A stretch of DNA of 64,000 bases from Maribacter caenipelagi (GTDB lineage Bacteria > Bacteroidota > Bacteroidia > Flavobacteriales > Flavobacteriaceae): the NCBI RefSeq assembly GCF_004364175.1, contig NZ_SNZW01000011.1, positions 372,001 to 436,000 on the forward strand. The letters run 5' to 3'. The notes under the pieces were generated by a model that did no database searches, was not told the DNA's origin, and saw nothing but the letters and a program-made list of their open reading frames with translations. Made by a program: the position numbers and the translations under genes. Within the stretch, counting starts at the first letter, position 1, and each line of letters begins with the position of its first letter. Shown piece by piece: positions 42,083 to 51,100 of this stretch.

Positions 42083-42607
42083 TTAATTTTCTATACTTTT
42101 AAGTAATATTGATAATGCTCTATGTCTCCTAGACATAAGTGTGCCTTGTGGTATGCCGGTTTCAAAGGCAATTTCTTTGTAACTATAATTTTCAAAATCT
42201 ACCGCGATGATAATGTCCCTATACACAGGTTTTAGTTCACTAATTGCAATCTTTAGCTTTTCGCGAACATGATGAGGATATTCGTTGGAAGTTTCATCAT
42301 AGAATAGGTTGGTGAAATCCGTCCAAAGTTCTTCTAGTTGATCTTGATCATCAAAGCGCGATTTTTTAGCGCGCAATATGTCGGTAATCTTATTTTTGAC
42401 AGCATTATATACATAACCGCCAATGTTATGTATAGGTAATGCATCAATAGGTCTAGAGAAAATACGTAATGCAACATCTTGTATAATGTCTTCTGCATCA
42501 CTTTCTGATGTTTGTTTAATTTTAGATTGAATATAGTACTTGATCGAGCTATATTCTTCTTCAAAAAAACTATTCAGGTTCTTGTTATCTTTTTGGTTGG
42601 ATGACAT
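42083..42607 (-). CDS. ECF-type RNA polymerase sigma factor
   Basis: This 174-residue sigma-70 family protein has region 2 (AEDIIQDVALRIFSRPI and NIGGYVYNAVKNKITDILR) and region 4 (ISELKPVYRDIIIAVDFENY, then YKEIAFETGIPQGTLMSRRHRAL). It lacks regions 1 and 3, as ECF factors do. The signal and target promoters are unknown; the downstream 137-residue membrane protein is the obvious candidate partner. The gene is separated by 115 bases from the end of the SusCD-haloperoxidase operon (same strand), so read-through from that operon is possible. Confidence 0.9.
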   Translation of the reverse strand: MSSNQKDNKNLNSFFEEEYSSIKYYIQSKIKQTSESDAEDIIQDVALRIFSRPIDALPIHNIGGYVYNAVKNKITDILRAKKSRFDDQDQLEELWTDFTNLFYDETSNEYPHHVREKLKIAISELKPVYRDIIIAVDFENYSYKEIAFETGIPQGTLMSRRHRALSILLKSIEN

Positions 42608-42722
42608 CCAAGAGTATTTTCAATTGGTCTTCCTATATAAAGACGAAGAAGTTGAAACCTATTGCATTTTTAAGAAATATTTTTTTAAAAGGGAAATCTA
42701 ATTGATGGTAAAGGTAATATAA

Positions 42723-44426
42723 TCAAACAGTTGTGTTTATTTTTTTGCGATATAAATATATCGTAACAATAATTAAAAGAAGTATGCTTAGAAGGTACCA
42801 GACATAAGATTGATTGTTTTTGGGTTGGGCAATTTCTATAATCTGTAGTTGTTGGTTGATCTCAACATTAGTCAATACCTGAGTATTGCCACCCGTCCAA
42901 TCTACAATAACAGAATCTATTTTTGTATTTGCTCCTAATCCGAAGTGTGCAATGACGGAGTTTTGAGACAAATGGCTGGATCCGCCACCATCTATTTCTC
43001 TAATAAATCTTTTTCCCTTGGCAATTACCGTAACCCTTGAACCTATTCCGTTGGCTTCGGCCTGTACACCTTTTAATGCCACTTTTAACCAGTTACCTGT
43101 AGCAATATCATTTCTAAAAAGGCGAGTGGTAGATGCTATTGGGTAATTTAAAATAGGATGTTGATTTACAACTAATAAATCCATATCGCCATCATTATCC
43201 ATGTCAAAAATTACCGATCCTCTGCCGATACCATAATTGTTTATGGCTAATTCCCTTCCTTTTTCAGTAAAGGTATTGTCGTTATTGTCAAAATAGAAAT
43301 TGCCCATTGGTGTGCAATTCGGATTCAGATCACCGTTAGAAACAAAAAGGTCTAAATCTTGATCATGGTCAAAATCTGCAAAATTGGCGCCCCAACTTAT
43401 GGCTAAATTATAAGTACCCAATTCTTTTGCCTTGTCTACAAATGGTTTGCCATTGCCTTGGTTATCCATTAGCATGTTGAACTTGATGTTGGTAATGTAA
43501 TAATCCATCCACCCATCGCCATTATAATCGCCCACAGCAGCTCCCATGGCGTTGATTTTCAAATCCATTTCGGTTTGCTTGCTTGTGTCTTCAAAATGGT
43601 CATCAGGATATTGATTTTGATATAGAAAGTTGGGAACTGCTTTATACCCAAAATCTTGATTAACCAATAGATCTTGATCATGGTCATTATCAAAGTCGGT
43701 GAAAACACCGCCAAAACCAAAACCTTTATGCCCTAAACCGTATTCATCATAAACGTTTTCGAAACTTTTGCCTCCTTTGTTTTCGAGTAAATAACTTCTT
43801 GCTGTTTGATTGGCGCTAACAATAGTAGCATCTTTTATGATACCTAGTTTGCCAGTAAATTCTTGAAAATAATTGCCTACAAATAAATCAGGATATCCAT
43901 CTGCATTAAAATCTCCAAAACTCGGTCCTGTACTAAAAGAGTTTAAGTCCTCTAAACCGTATTCATTCGTGACATCTTTAAAGGTGGCATCTCCATTATT
44001 TAAGAACAGTAAATTTTTAGCTCTTGGTATTATGCTTTTGCCATCTGTAGTTGTAATCGTGGTAATGAACAAATCTCTATACCCATCTTTATTAATATCG
44101 GCGCTTACAACACCTTGTGTAACATACTCGTCAGTAACTTCTAGTCCAGAACTCTTGAAAATATCTTTGAAAGTACCATCACCATTGTTAAGGTACAATC
44201 GATCGGATTTTATACCACTTGTTATATATAGATCTTCAAATCCGTCATTATTGACGTCAAATACGGTAACACCGCCGCCAAATGTTCCTTCATAGACTTC
44301 GTATTGGTGGTTAATACCAGCAGCTTCTGAAATATCAGTAAAAGTTTGTTGCGCATAACTCATCATTCCGAATACTAGAAAGAATATGCTAGTGCTTATT
44401 TTAATGGGTGCTGAATTATTTTTCAT
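42723..44426 (-). CDS. VCBS/FG-GAP repeat protein with ASPIC/UnbV domain and C-terminal membrane helix
   Basis: This 567-residue protein has a signal peptide (IFFLVFGMMSYA), then FG-GAP/VCBS repeats forming a beta-propeller. The calcium-binding loops are clear: DVNNDGFEDLYI, DINKDGYRDLFI, DFNADGYPDLFVG, DYNGDGWMDYYI and DMDNDGDMDLLV. An ASPIC/UnbV domain follows near residues 430-520 (GIGSRVTVIAKGKRF, HFGLGANTKIDSVIVDW). A single helix, WYLLSILLLIIVTIYLY, then RKK ends the chain, an unusual tail for an exported propeller. Its start overlaps the haloperoxidase stop by 11 bases, so it is the last gene of the five-gene SusC operon. Function unknown. Confidence 0.88.
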   Translation of the reverse strand: MKNNSAPIKISTSIFFLVFGMMSYAQQTFTDISEAAGINHQYEVYEGTFGGGVTVFDVNNDGFEDLYITSGIKSDRLYLNNGDGTFKDIFKSSGLEVTDEYVTQGVVSADINKDGYRDLFITTITTTDGKSIIPRAKNLLFLNNGDATFKDVTNEYGLEDLNSFSTGPSFGDFNADGYPDLFVGNYFQEFTGKLGIIKDATIVSANQTARSYLLENKGGKSFENVYDEYGLGHKGFGFGGVFTDFDNDHDQDLLVNQDFGYKAVPNFLYQNQYPDDHFEDTSKQTEMDLKINAMGAAVGDYNGDGWMDYYITNIKFNMLMDNQGNGKPFVDKAKELGTYNLAISWGANFADFDHDQDLDLFVSNGDLNPNCTPMGNFYFDNNDNTFTEKGRELAINNYGIGRGSVIFDMDNDGDMDLLVVNQHPILNYPIASTTRLFRNDIATGNWLKVALKGVQAEANGIGSRVTVIAKGKRFIREIDGGGSSHLSQNSVIAHFGLGANTKIDSVIVDWTGGNTQVLTNVEINQQLQIIEIAQPKNNQSYVWYLLSILLLIIVTIYLYRKKINTTV

Positions 44427-45777
44427 TATTGTTCTTCCATTCTAGGGCATAAATGTTTTTAGCAATTTCGACCCCTTTATTTAATCCTACTTCATTGTCT
44501 AATTGTGTATGTATTCCGCCATAAAATCTAGAATCTGCGGTTTCTAGCGCTGCATCCCAAAACGTATCAAAAGATCGAATTACAAAGTCGGTTTCTTTGT
44601 GTTCGTCACGTTCTCTGCCTTCGTGGGCTCTATCTATAAAGGTAAATTCTTTTCCAAAATTATGTTCTAACACGGTAGCTGCAGCTGCAGCTTGTATAGC
44701 ATGACCAGACGGAAATGATGGAAAAGGAGGGTCGGGCCAGAAAGACTCCCATTCTTCATCAATATATTTTGGTATAAACGTATTCGGGCGTTCAGTGAAA
44801 AATTGATATTTCCATTTCCAGCAATTCACGAAAGCATCTGATACTGCCATGCCTACTTGAGCAAATATTTTGGCGCTTTCAATAAGTGATATGTCATGCC
44901 CTTCTATGGCTAAAGTGGCGAAATAGTACGAATGCCCTGGTGGTGTAAAACTAACATCTGGGTCATCGCCCCACCAAATAGCTGCTTCTTTTTCAAGCTG
45001 TGTCAATTCTAAATCTTTCAGATATACATTTTCGAATTGCTTGTAGTAGGGCGAACCTGGTGTAGTGTCATACGGAATCATAATTGGATCCTTAAGTTCT
45101 TTATTCGTGGATGCAAACGTTCTATTTTCTCCCCAATGTGGGTGTAAAGGGTGGTGACTGAAAGATTGTGCGAATAAGGGCGGTTTCCATGCACCCGGTC
45201 TGTCTAGGTGTACCATTTCTTTATCAAAATTATTAAGATACCCTCTATGTCCACCATCGGTTTTGGACCATTCGAAAATAGTTTGTGCGACAGATCTACC
45301 AAACTCCACAGAACGTGAAACGGTTTCTTTATCTAGACCATCTTGAAATTGAGTGAAGATTACACGCTCTAAAGAATCAATTTTCTGAATATTTTCTTCG
45401 GATGTTTGAACGTAGATATTTTTTAGAATTTCTGATTGACCTGCATTTAATGCCAATACCCAATTATATTCTTTTAAATCATCAACAATTGGAAGCTGAT
45501 CTAAGCCATTTAATTGCCCATTCATTGATGTATACTCAGAAAAACCTGGTACTATAGCTTCGTACATGGCAAGACCGATATACCCAAATGCCCTAGATGC
45601 AAAAGTGGGGGAATTTGACGGGGTATATCTAGTAATGAATAAGGTCATATTTGCCCATTCTAAAGCAACTTCTTTACCACTCATTTTTGACTGCTCTGTA
45701 GTTGAACATGCCATTATAAATAATAGCGAGAGTAGAGTAGATATTCTTTTAAATATTGTGTTTAAAGTAATAGTCAT
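44416..45777 (-). CDS. Vanadium-dependent haloperoxidase / PAP2-family lipoprotein
   Basis: This 453-residue lipoprotein (lipobox FIMACS, Cys24) has the full active-site signature shared by vanadium haloperoxidases and type 2 phosphatidic acid phosphatases: Lys323-x6-Arg330-Pro331, Pro356-Ser357-Gly358-His359, and Ser416-Arg417-x5-His423-x3-Asp427. Helical regions before it match bacterial haloperoxidase-type proteins rather than the short membrane phosphatases. Vanadate haloperoxidases oxidise halides with H2O2, but the same site can hydrolyse phosphate esters, and sequence alone cannot decide. It starts 14 bases after the large VCBS gene and overlaps the next by 11. It is probably on the outer face of the outer membrane or in the periplasm. 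Confidence 0.87.
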   Translation of the reverse strand: MTITLNTIFKRISTLLSLLFIMACSTTEQSKMSGKEVALEWANMTLFITRYTPSNSPTFASRAFGYIGLAMYEAIVPGFSEYTSMNGQLNGLDQLPIVDDLKEYNWVLALNAGQSEILKNIYVQTSEENIQKIDSLERVIFTQFQDGLDKETVSRSVEFGRSVAQTIFEWSKTDGGHRGYLNNFDKEMVHLDRPGAWKPPLFAQSFSHHPLHPHWGENRTFASTNKELKDPIMIPYDTTPGSPYYKQFENVYLKDLELTQLEKEAAIWWGDDPDVSFTPPGHSYYFATLAIEGHDISLIESAKIFAQVGMAVSDAFVNCWKWKYQFFTERPNTFIPKYIDEEWESFWPDPPFPSFPSGHAIQAAAAATVLEHNFGKEFTFIDRAHEGRERDEHKETDFVIRSFDTFWDAALETADSRFYGGIHTQLDNEVGLNKGVEIAKNIYALEWKNNNEK

Positions 45778-45791
45778 TGTTAAATTAAGAG

Positions 45792-48700
45792 CTATTTTAA
45801 AAGTCCATAGGTTTCAGTTGGCGTGCCATAACTGGTTAGAATTAGTTCATCATTAATCAATATTGCATGGGTGTTGCTTCCTTTTATTGATAGTCCAGAT
45901 TTCGGTTGCGAAACATATTTAAAAGTACCGCCGCCGACACCAAGGAGTATGGTGCCGTAGTTGGCGTCAAATTTTCCTATTCTAAGTTTATAATAATCAT
46001 TGTTACCCAAAAGTAGTAAATCTGTATTACCATCATTGTTGAAATCTGAGCTAATGATTTCTGAAATAGGGGCGTATTGTGCTTGAATTGGCAACGGTTT
46101 GCTATGGTATTTACCGCCTGCACTGCTCATTAAAACAGTAGTTTCTTGATGTGTTATTGTTAGTTTACGGGCTTTCTGTAATTCAGTTTTATTGAAAATA
46201 TCGGTTATAGTTGCATCGGCATATTTTTCATAACTATTGAACTGTTGTCGTTTGCCTGAAAGTTGACCTAGCAATTCATCTCTTGTAATATAGGGGTAGC
46301 TAGTGCCATCCATATAATAATTCAAAATTGGATCTATAGAGCCGTTATTATCAAAATCTGAATAATACAATTCAGCGGGAGTATCAGTACTTAGTTTAAA
46401 CTGAGTATTAGTACCAATGTTACCTGCAATAATATCTGGTTTACCATCTTTATTAAGGTCGGTTACATGTAGGCTGGTCCATAATCCAGATAAAGGTTCG
46501 TCAAAAAACTGATTTGTTTTTTGAACCAATTTTCCATTTTTATTGAGGTAGATTGATATTGGCATCCATTCACCAACAACGATTAAATCTTCTATTTTGT
46601 CACCGTCCATGTCTGCCCATACAGCAGCAGTGGTCATGCCTATATTTTTTAGTTCTGACTGAATATCATCGGTCTTGTCAGTGAAATTGCCTTTGCCATC
46701 ATTTATTAGAATATAGCTTCTAGATGATTCAGGAAAACGACCAGGAATAATAGAACCACCAATAAAAATATCGAAGAGGGTATCGTTGTTAACATCTGAA
46801 AAAGCAACTGAACCTGTTGTTGTTTGCATATTTGGTAAAGAAGATTTAGACCTTGTAAAATTTCCTTTTCCGTCACCTAGATACAGTCGGTCTTGTAATA
46901 ATGGGTCATTTTGGGCAAAGTTATGGTAGCCAGCACTAGCAACGTACATATCTAGATTGCCATCCTTATTTACATCGAAAAGTGCTATATCTGAATCAAA
47001 ATGTGCTTTGTCTAAATCAAAACTGGCATTTACCTTTTGAGTAAATTTCTTGTTCTTGGTCTGTATGAATACAGATGTCGCTTGTTCAATGCCACCACCA
47101 ATGATAATATCTTCTAAGCCGTCATTATTGATGTCTCCTTTTGCCATTGGCGGCCCGTCATGCGATACTTGTTTCATTAGAAGCGACTGCCTCTTAAAGT
47201 CATTTACTGATGATGATTGGTGCTGATAGTTAATAGTACTCGAAACCTTTGAAAATAAGACGTCTGATTTATCTTTTACTAAAGCTGATTTTTTCGCATT
47301 ACTCTCTTCAAGTACCAATAGTCGATTTGTAGAAACTTGTTTAAGTGTTTCCTTTTTACCTGAATTCCAGCTAATTGTTAGGGAATCTATTGTGGTATTG
47401 TTGGCTAAACCAAAATGTAATATGGTAGATACGGTCGACAAATATCCCTGGGTAGGCATTTGTTCAATTACTTGTGTTTCTCCATTACTGAAAATACTCA
47501 CTTTAGAACCAATACCATGTTTATTCTTATCGCTGCCTTTAAGTTCTACACTCAAATAATTGTTGGTTTCATTTGGCGAATTGTTTCTGTAAATAAAAGC
47601 CGGTTTGTTGATGTTATTTACTACGAGATCCAAATCACCATCATTATCTAAGTCTGTATAAATGGCTCCGTTACTATTTGCAGGTTGATTTATACCGGCA
47701 TTTTTAGTGTTGTCAGTAAAATTTACACCGTCTTTATTACTATAAAAGAAATTAGTTAGGTTAGACGCTGGCATTTCTTTGATTAACTCTAAAACATCTT
47801 GTCGTTGTAACCTGCCTTTAGATTGAACGTAACTATCCATGTAGTTGATAAAATCTAAATTGGTGTAGTCTCTGAAATATCCGTTAGTAATAAACAGATC
47901 TTTAAATCCGTCATTATCGAAATCTGCAAATAGTGGAGCCCAGCTCCAATCTGTATTCGAGATACCGGATAATTGACCAATTTCACTAAAGGTGTCATCA
48001 CCATTGTTCAATTGGAGCATGTTGCGCATGTATTGATGATGAAAACCGCTTCTAATATTTAAATCAAATTTTTCATAATTATCTGGCGATAATAATAGCT
48101 TTTGGCGTTTATTATCTTTTGGCAACATATCTAAGGTGAAAATATCTTGTAGACCGTCATTATTAATATCTGCCACATTATTTCCCATAGAAAAGTGACT
48201 TGTATGCCCCATTTGTGAGCCTAATTGATCTGTGAACGTTCCGTTATTATTATTAATATACAAGTAATCTGGTACTGTATAATCATTGGAAATATAGAAA
48301 TCTTGCCATCCGTCGTTATTGATATCACTTATGGCAATACCTAATCCGTAGGTTAGGGCAGAACCGCTAATACCTGCTTTTTCGGTGATGTCGTAAAATT
48401 TATTATTTCTTTGTTCAAATAGACGAGTACCTTGAAACGGGTCATCTTTTTTTAAGAATTCTTTTGTACTTACTTCATTTAATACTGGCAGTGATTTCGG
48501 ATTATGATTTAGTAACAGCATGTCTAAATCGCCATCTTTATCATAATCAAAGAAATAGCCTTGGTTACTGAATGCGGCACTTGCCAAACCGTATTCTTCG
48601 GCTTGTTCTTTGAATATGGGAATATTGTTAGGGTCGTTACCTAGATTGATAAAAAGTTGATTTTTACGCTTAGCATCGGGCAATGCGCCTGAATAACATA

Positions 48701-49133
48701 AGTAGAGGTCTAATTTGCCGTCGCCATTAACATCTGCTGAAGTAATACCTGTTTTCCAGGGTCCAGTTCGGCCCGCTACTTTAGAGATTTTGGTGACATC
48801 ATTAAAAGAAAAATCTCCTTCGTTTAAATAGAATTTGTTTTCACCCATATTAGAGGTAAAATACAAATCTTGTAATCCGTCATTATTGAAGTCACCCGTA
48901 GCTACACCACCACCATTATATAAATACTCATATACTAATACATTTGCATTTAGCCCTTCTTTTAAAGTGTTCTGAAAAGTAATGTTTGTTATACTTTCAG
49001 GTAAAAGTGTAAATAAAGATGATTTTTCGACGGTATTGATAGTAGGTGTCACTTCGTCTTTATTAGCCTTCTCTTTGCAGCTTTGAAGAAGTATACATAT
49101 TATAAAAAGATAGAAAGTAAGATTTTTTGTCAT
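45792..49133 (-). CDS. Large VCBS/FG-GAP repeat lipoprotein with ASPIC/UnbV domain
   Basis: This 1113-residue lipoprotein (lipobox LLQSCK, Cys19) is built of two or more FG-GAP beta-propellers. More than ten DxDxDG-type calcium loops are visible (DFNNDGLQDLYF, DVNGDGKLDLYL, DYDKDGDLDMLLL, DFDNDGFKDLFITNG, DLDNDGDLDLVV, DVNKDGNLDMYV, DLNKDGKPDIIAG). An ASPIC/UnbV domain lies mid-chain near residues 530-610 (GIGSKVSIFSNGE, LHFGLANNTTIDSLTISW). Such proteins are surface-exposed and often co-encoded with SusCD; ligands are unproven. A 13-bp hairpin separates it from susD, and the haloperoxidase follows at 14 bases. Confidence 0.9.
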   Translation of the reverse strand: MTKNLTFYLFIICILLQSCKEKANKDEVTPTINTVEKSSLFTLLPESITNITFQNTLKEGLNANVLVYEYLYNGGGVATGDFNNDGLQDLYFTSNMGENKFYLNEGDFSFNDVTKISKVAGRTGPWKTGITSADVNGDGKLDLYLCYSGALPDAKRKNQLFINLGNDPNNIPIFKEQAEEYGLASAAFSNQGYFFDYDKDGDLDMLLLNHNPKSLPVLNEVSTKEFLKKDDPFQGTRLFEQRNNKFYDITEKAGISGSALTYGLGIAISDINNDGWQDFYISNDYTVPDYLYINNNNGTFTDQLGSQMGHTSHFSMGNNVADINNDGLQDIFTLDMLPKDNKRQKLLLSPDNYEKFDLNIRSGFHHQYMRNMLQLNNGDDTFSEIGQLSGISNTDWSWAPLFADFDNDGFKDLFITNGYFRDYTNLDFINYMDSYVQSKGRLQRQDVLELIKEMPASNLTNFFYSNKDGVNFTDNTKNAGINQPANSNGAIYTDLDNDGDLDLVVNNINKPAFIYRNNSPNETNNYLSVELKGSDKNKHGIGSKVSIFSNGETQVIEQMPTQGYLSTVSTILHFGLANNTTIDSLTISWNSGKKETLKQVSTNRLLVLEESNAKKSALVKDKSDVLFSKVSSTINYQHQSSSVNDFKRQSLLMKQVSHDGPPMAKGDINNDGLEDIIIGGGIEQATSVFIQTKNKKFTQKVNASFDLDKAHFDSDIALFDVNKDGNLDMYVASAGYHNFAQNDPLLQDRLYLGDGKGNFTRSKSSLPNMQTTTGSVAFSDVNNDTLFDIFIGGSIIPGRFPESSRSYILINDGKGNFTDKTDDIQSELKNIGMTTAAVWADMDGDKIEDLIVVGEWMPISIYLNKNGKLVQKTNQFFDEPLSGLWTSLHVTDLNKDGKPDIIAGNIGTNTQFKLSTDTPAELYYSDFDNNGSIDPILNYYMDGTSYPYITRDELLGQLSGKRQQFNSYEKYADATITDIFNKTELQKARKLTITHQETTVLMSSAGGKYHSKPLPIQAQYAPISEIISSDFNNDGNTDLLLLGNNDYYKLRIGKFDANYGTILLGVGGGTFKYVSQPKSGLSIKGSNTHAILINDELILTSYGTPTETYGLLK

Positions 49134-49146
49134 TTGCTTAAAAGTA

Positions 49147-49177
49147 AAAGATCTATCCCCTTTTGGGATAGATCTTT
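49147..49177 (-). terminator. Intercistronic hairpin between SusD and the VCBS gene
   Basis: A perfect 13-bp stem AAAGATCTATCCC / GGGATAGATCTTT (49147-49159 with 49165-49177) closes a 5-base loop in the 67-base gap. In the direction of transcription it is followed by only a weak T-rich stretch. It could be a partial terminator or an mRNA-stabilising 3' hairpin that raises SusCD output over the downstream genes. Confidence 0.7.
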
Positions 49178-49200
49178 AAATTAACTCAATTTAAACTAAA

Positions 49201-51090
49201 CTAATAACCTGGATTCTGAATCAATAGGTTATTTCTATTGATTTCATCTCTACTAATAGGCATGAAATACATTTTGTCATCCCAAGTTCTAGTTTCGTTA
49301 TCATTATTATCTACAACAGTGTAAGTATAATCATATACTGTTGGATCATATTGATAAGGGGTTCTTGGTGTAGCACCTGCTTTTAGTGCCGCAGTAACTT
49401 TCATTACTTTGATGCCTCTACCCAACGTTTGGTCAGCGATCATCCATCTTCTGGCATCATGGTATCTATGCTCTTCATATGCTAGCTCGACCCTTCTTTC
49501 GTTGATATAATCTTCTAAAAGCTCAGTACCCGATGATTCAATTGCCGGCATACCTGCTCTAAAACGAATCTTGTTCAACCAATTTCTAGCTTCACCTTCA
49601 TCCCCTAAAGCAATAGAAGCTTCTACATAGTTCAAGACTATTTCAGTATATCTGATAAATGGCCACGGTACAACTTGAGCACTAGATTGATTGTCAACTA
49701 AATTCGGGTCTGAATCAATAAATTTACGTACGTAATAACCTGTTCTACTTCCGTTCCAGTTTTCAATTGGTGAGTCTCTCATATCCACACCTGGCACAAT
49801 TATAGATTTACCTTCATTGTCTATACCTTCATATGTACCAGTCTGAATTTCATTAAAGGGGTCTATTCCAGCAACATCAGCTGGTCTTGGTTTCCAAGCA
49901 GCTCCATCATAAAGAATTGTTGCAGCTAATCTAGGGTCTCTATTCTCATACGGAGCAGCAGCGTGTTCAGGATTGTTCCAATCGAAATCAGAACCATCCA
50001 TCATCTGGTAATCATCTACCAATTGTTGAATTGGTGTATTACCTGCCCAGTTATGGTAACCGTTCGGGCCATTGTTGATCCCTTGGTGAATACCACCTAA
50101 CGGCCAGTTACTCTCGGCTGTAAATAAAGGTGAATGTGTTCTTTCGAATAAAAGTTCAGATCTTGCAGCAGCGTCACCAACAGTACTACCACCACCCATG
50201 GCTATAGAAATATAGTTTTCTGTAGCTTCTTCTGCTGATGCAGGTTCGGTTAAATTTAGTTTGTAGCCTGATACGTCATCTAAAATTTCTTTGGCAGCAT
50301 TTTTAGCAGCGTTCCATCTACTACTTCTATCACCGGAAGTATATGCAATCAATTCTGGATTGGAATATTGTTCTAATATAGAGGATTTAGCACGTACAGC
50401 TGTTTCATCTCTTAAATCACTAGCGGCATATAAAAGAACTCTAGATTTTAAACCCATTGCACTTAACGTTGAAGCTCTACCCGGCGTAATATCTTTTTCT
50501 TTTAATAAAGTAATAGCCTTTTCAATATCAGCTAAAACGAATTCGACATTTTCAGCATAGGTACTTCTTGCTATTGAATAATCATCATCAAGGCCATAAG
50601 GTGTATCTATTAAAGGTGCGCCACCATAATATCGCATTAATTGATGGTAATAATATGCTCTTAAAAAATGAGATTCACCCATTAACCTGTCCTTAAGCAA
50701 TTGGTCATCAAATGGAGCATTTGGTAATTCTTGTAATGCAATGTTTGCCTTACGAATTGCCGAGTATAGTTCATCCCATTGGGGAATTATAGTGGTATTT
50801 CCTGTGCTCGTTGGAGACAAAGTGCCTTCTGTTATAAAATTGATATTTCTTCCGGAATGTGTAAACATAGCTTCATCTGTTAATGATGCCAAGCTTTCTT
50901 CTTCAAAACCTCCATAACCTAGAGAAGCGTAAATGTTAAACACAAATGCCTGTGCCGTAGCACCATCTGCCCAAGTGGCATCTGCTGAGAGGGCATCTAA
51001 GGGTTCGGTTTCTAAGAAATCTTCATTGCAAGAAATAGGTACTAACGCGAGCGTTAGTATGCCTAAGAGTAATAGTTTTCTTTTTTTCAT
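49201..51090 (-). CDS. SusD/RagB-family nutrient-binding outer-membrane lipoprotein
   Basis: This 629-residue lipoprotein (lipobox VPISC, Cys21) has the SusD opening NEDFLETEPLDALSADATW, the TPR-like helical core (LKDRLMGESHFLRAYYYHQLMRYYGGAPLI), and the C-terminal RagB/SusD signature (FIRYTEIVLNYVEASIALG, INERRVELAYEEHRYHDARRW). It is longer than the typical 500-550 residues. It should form the lid over the SusC transporter encoded 10 bases upstream. There is no glycoside hydrolase in the operon, so the ligand need not be a polysaccharide. Confidence 0.95.
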   Translation of the reverse strand: MKKRKLLLLGILTLALVPISCNEDFLETEPLDALSADATWADGATAQAFVFNIYASLGYGGFEEESLASLTDEAMFTHSGRNINFITEGTLSPTSTGNTTIIPQWDELYSAIRKANIALQELPNAPFDDQLLKDRLMGESHFLRAYYYHQLMRYYGGAPLIDTPYGLDDDYSIARSTYAENVEFVLADIEKAITLLKEKDITPGRASTLSAMGLKSRVLLYAASDLRDETAVRAKSSILEQYSNPELIAYTSGDRSSRWNAAKNAAKEILDDVSGYKLNLTEPASAEEATENYISIAMGGGSTVGDAAARSELLFERTHSPLFTAESNWPLGGIHQGINNGPNGYHNWAGNTPIQQLVDDYQMMDGSDFDWNNPEHAAAPYENRDPRLAATILYDGAAWKPRPADVAGIDPFNEIQTGTYEGIDNEGKSIIVPGVDMRDSPIENWNGSRTGYYVRKFIDSDPNLVDNQSSAQVVPWPFIRYTEIVLNYVEASIALGDEGEARNWLNKIRFRAGMPAIESSGTELLEDYINERRVELAYEEHRYHDARRWMIADQTLGRGIKVMKVTAALKAGATPRTPYQYDPTVYDYTYTVVDNNDNETRTWDDKMYFMPISRDEINRNNLLIQNPGY

Positions 51091-51100
51091 GATTTTTTTT

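Noticed and set aside
43873-44295. 140-codon frame opposite the VCBS protein
   Set aside because: Antisense to calcium-loop repeats; the apparent Pro/Ser/Leu repeats mirror the DxDxDG codons.
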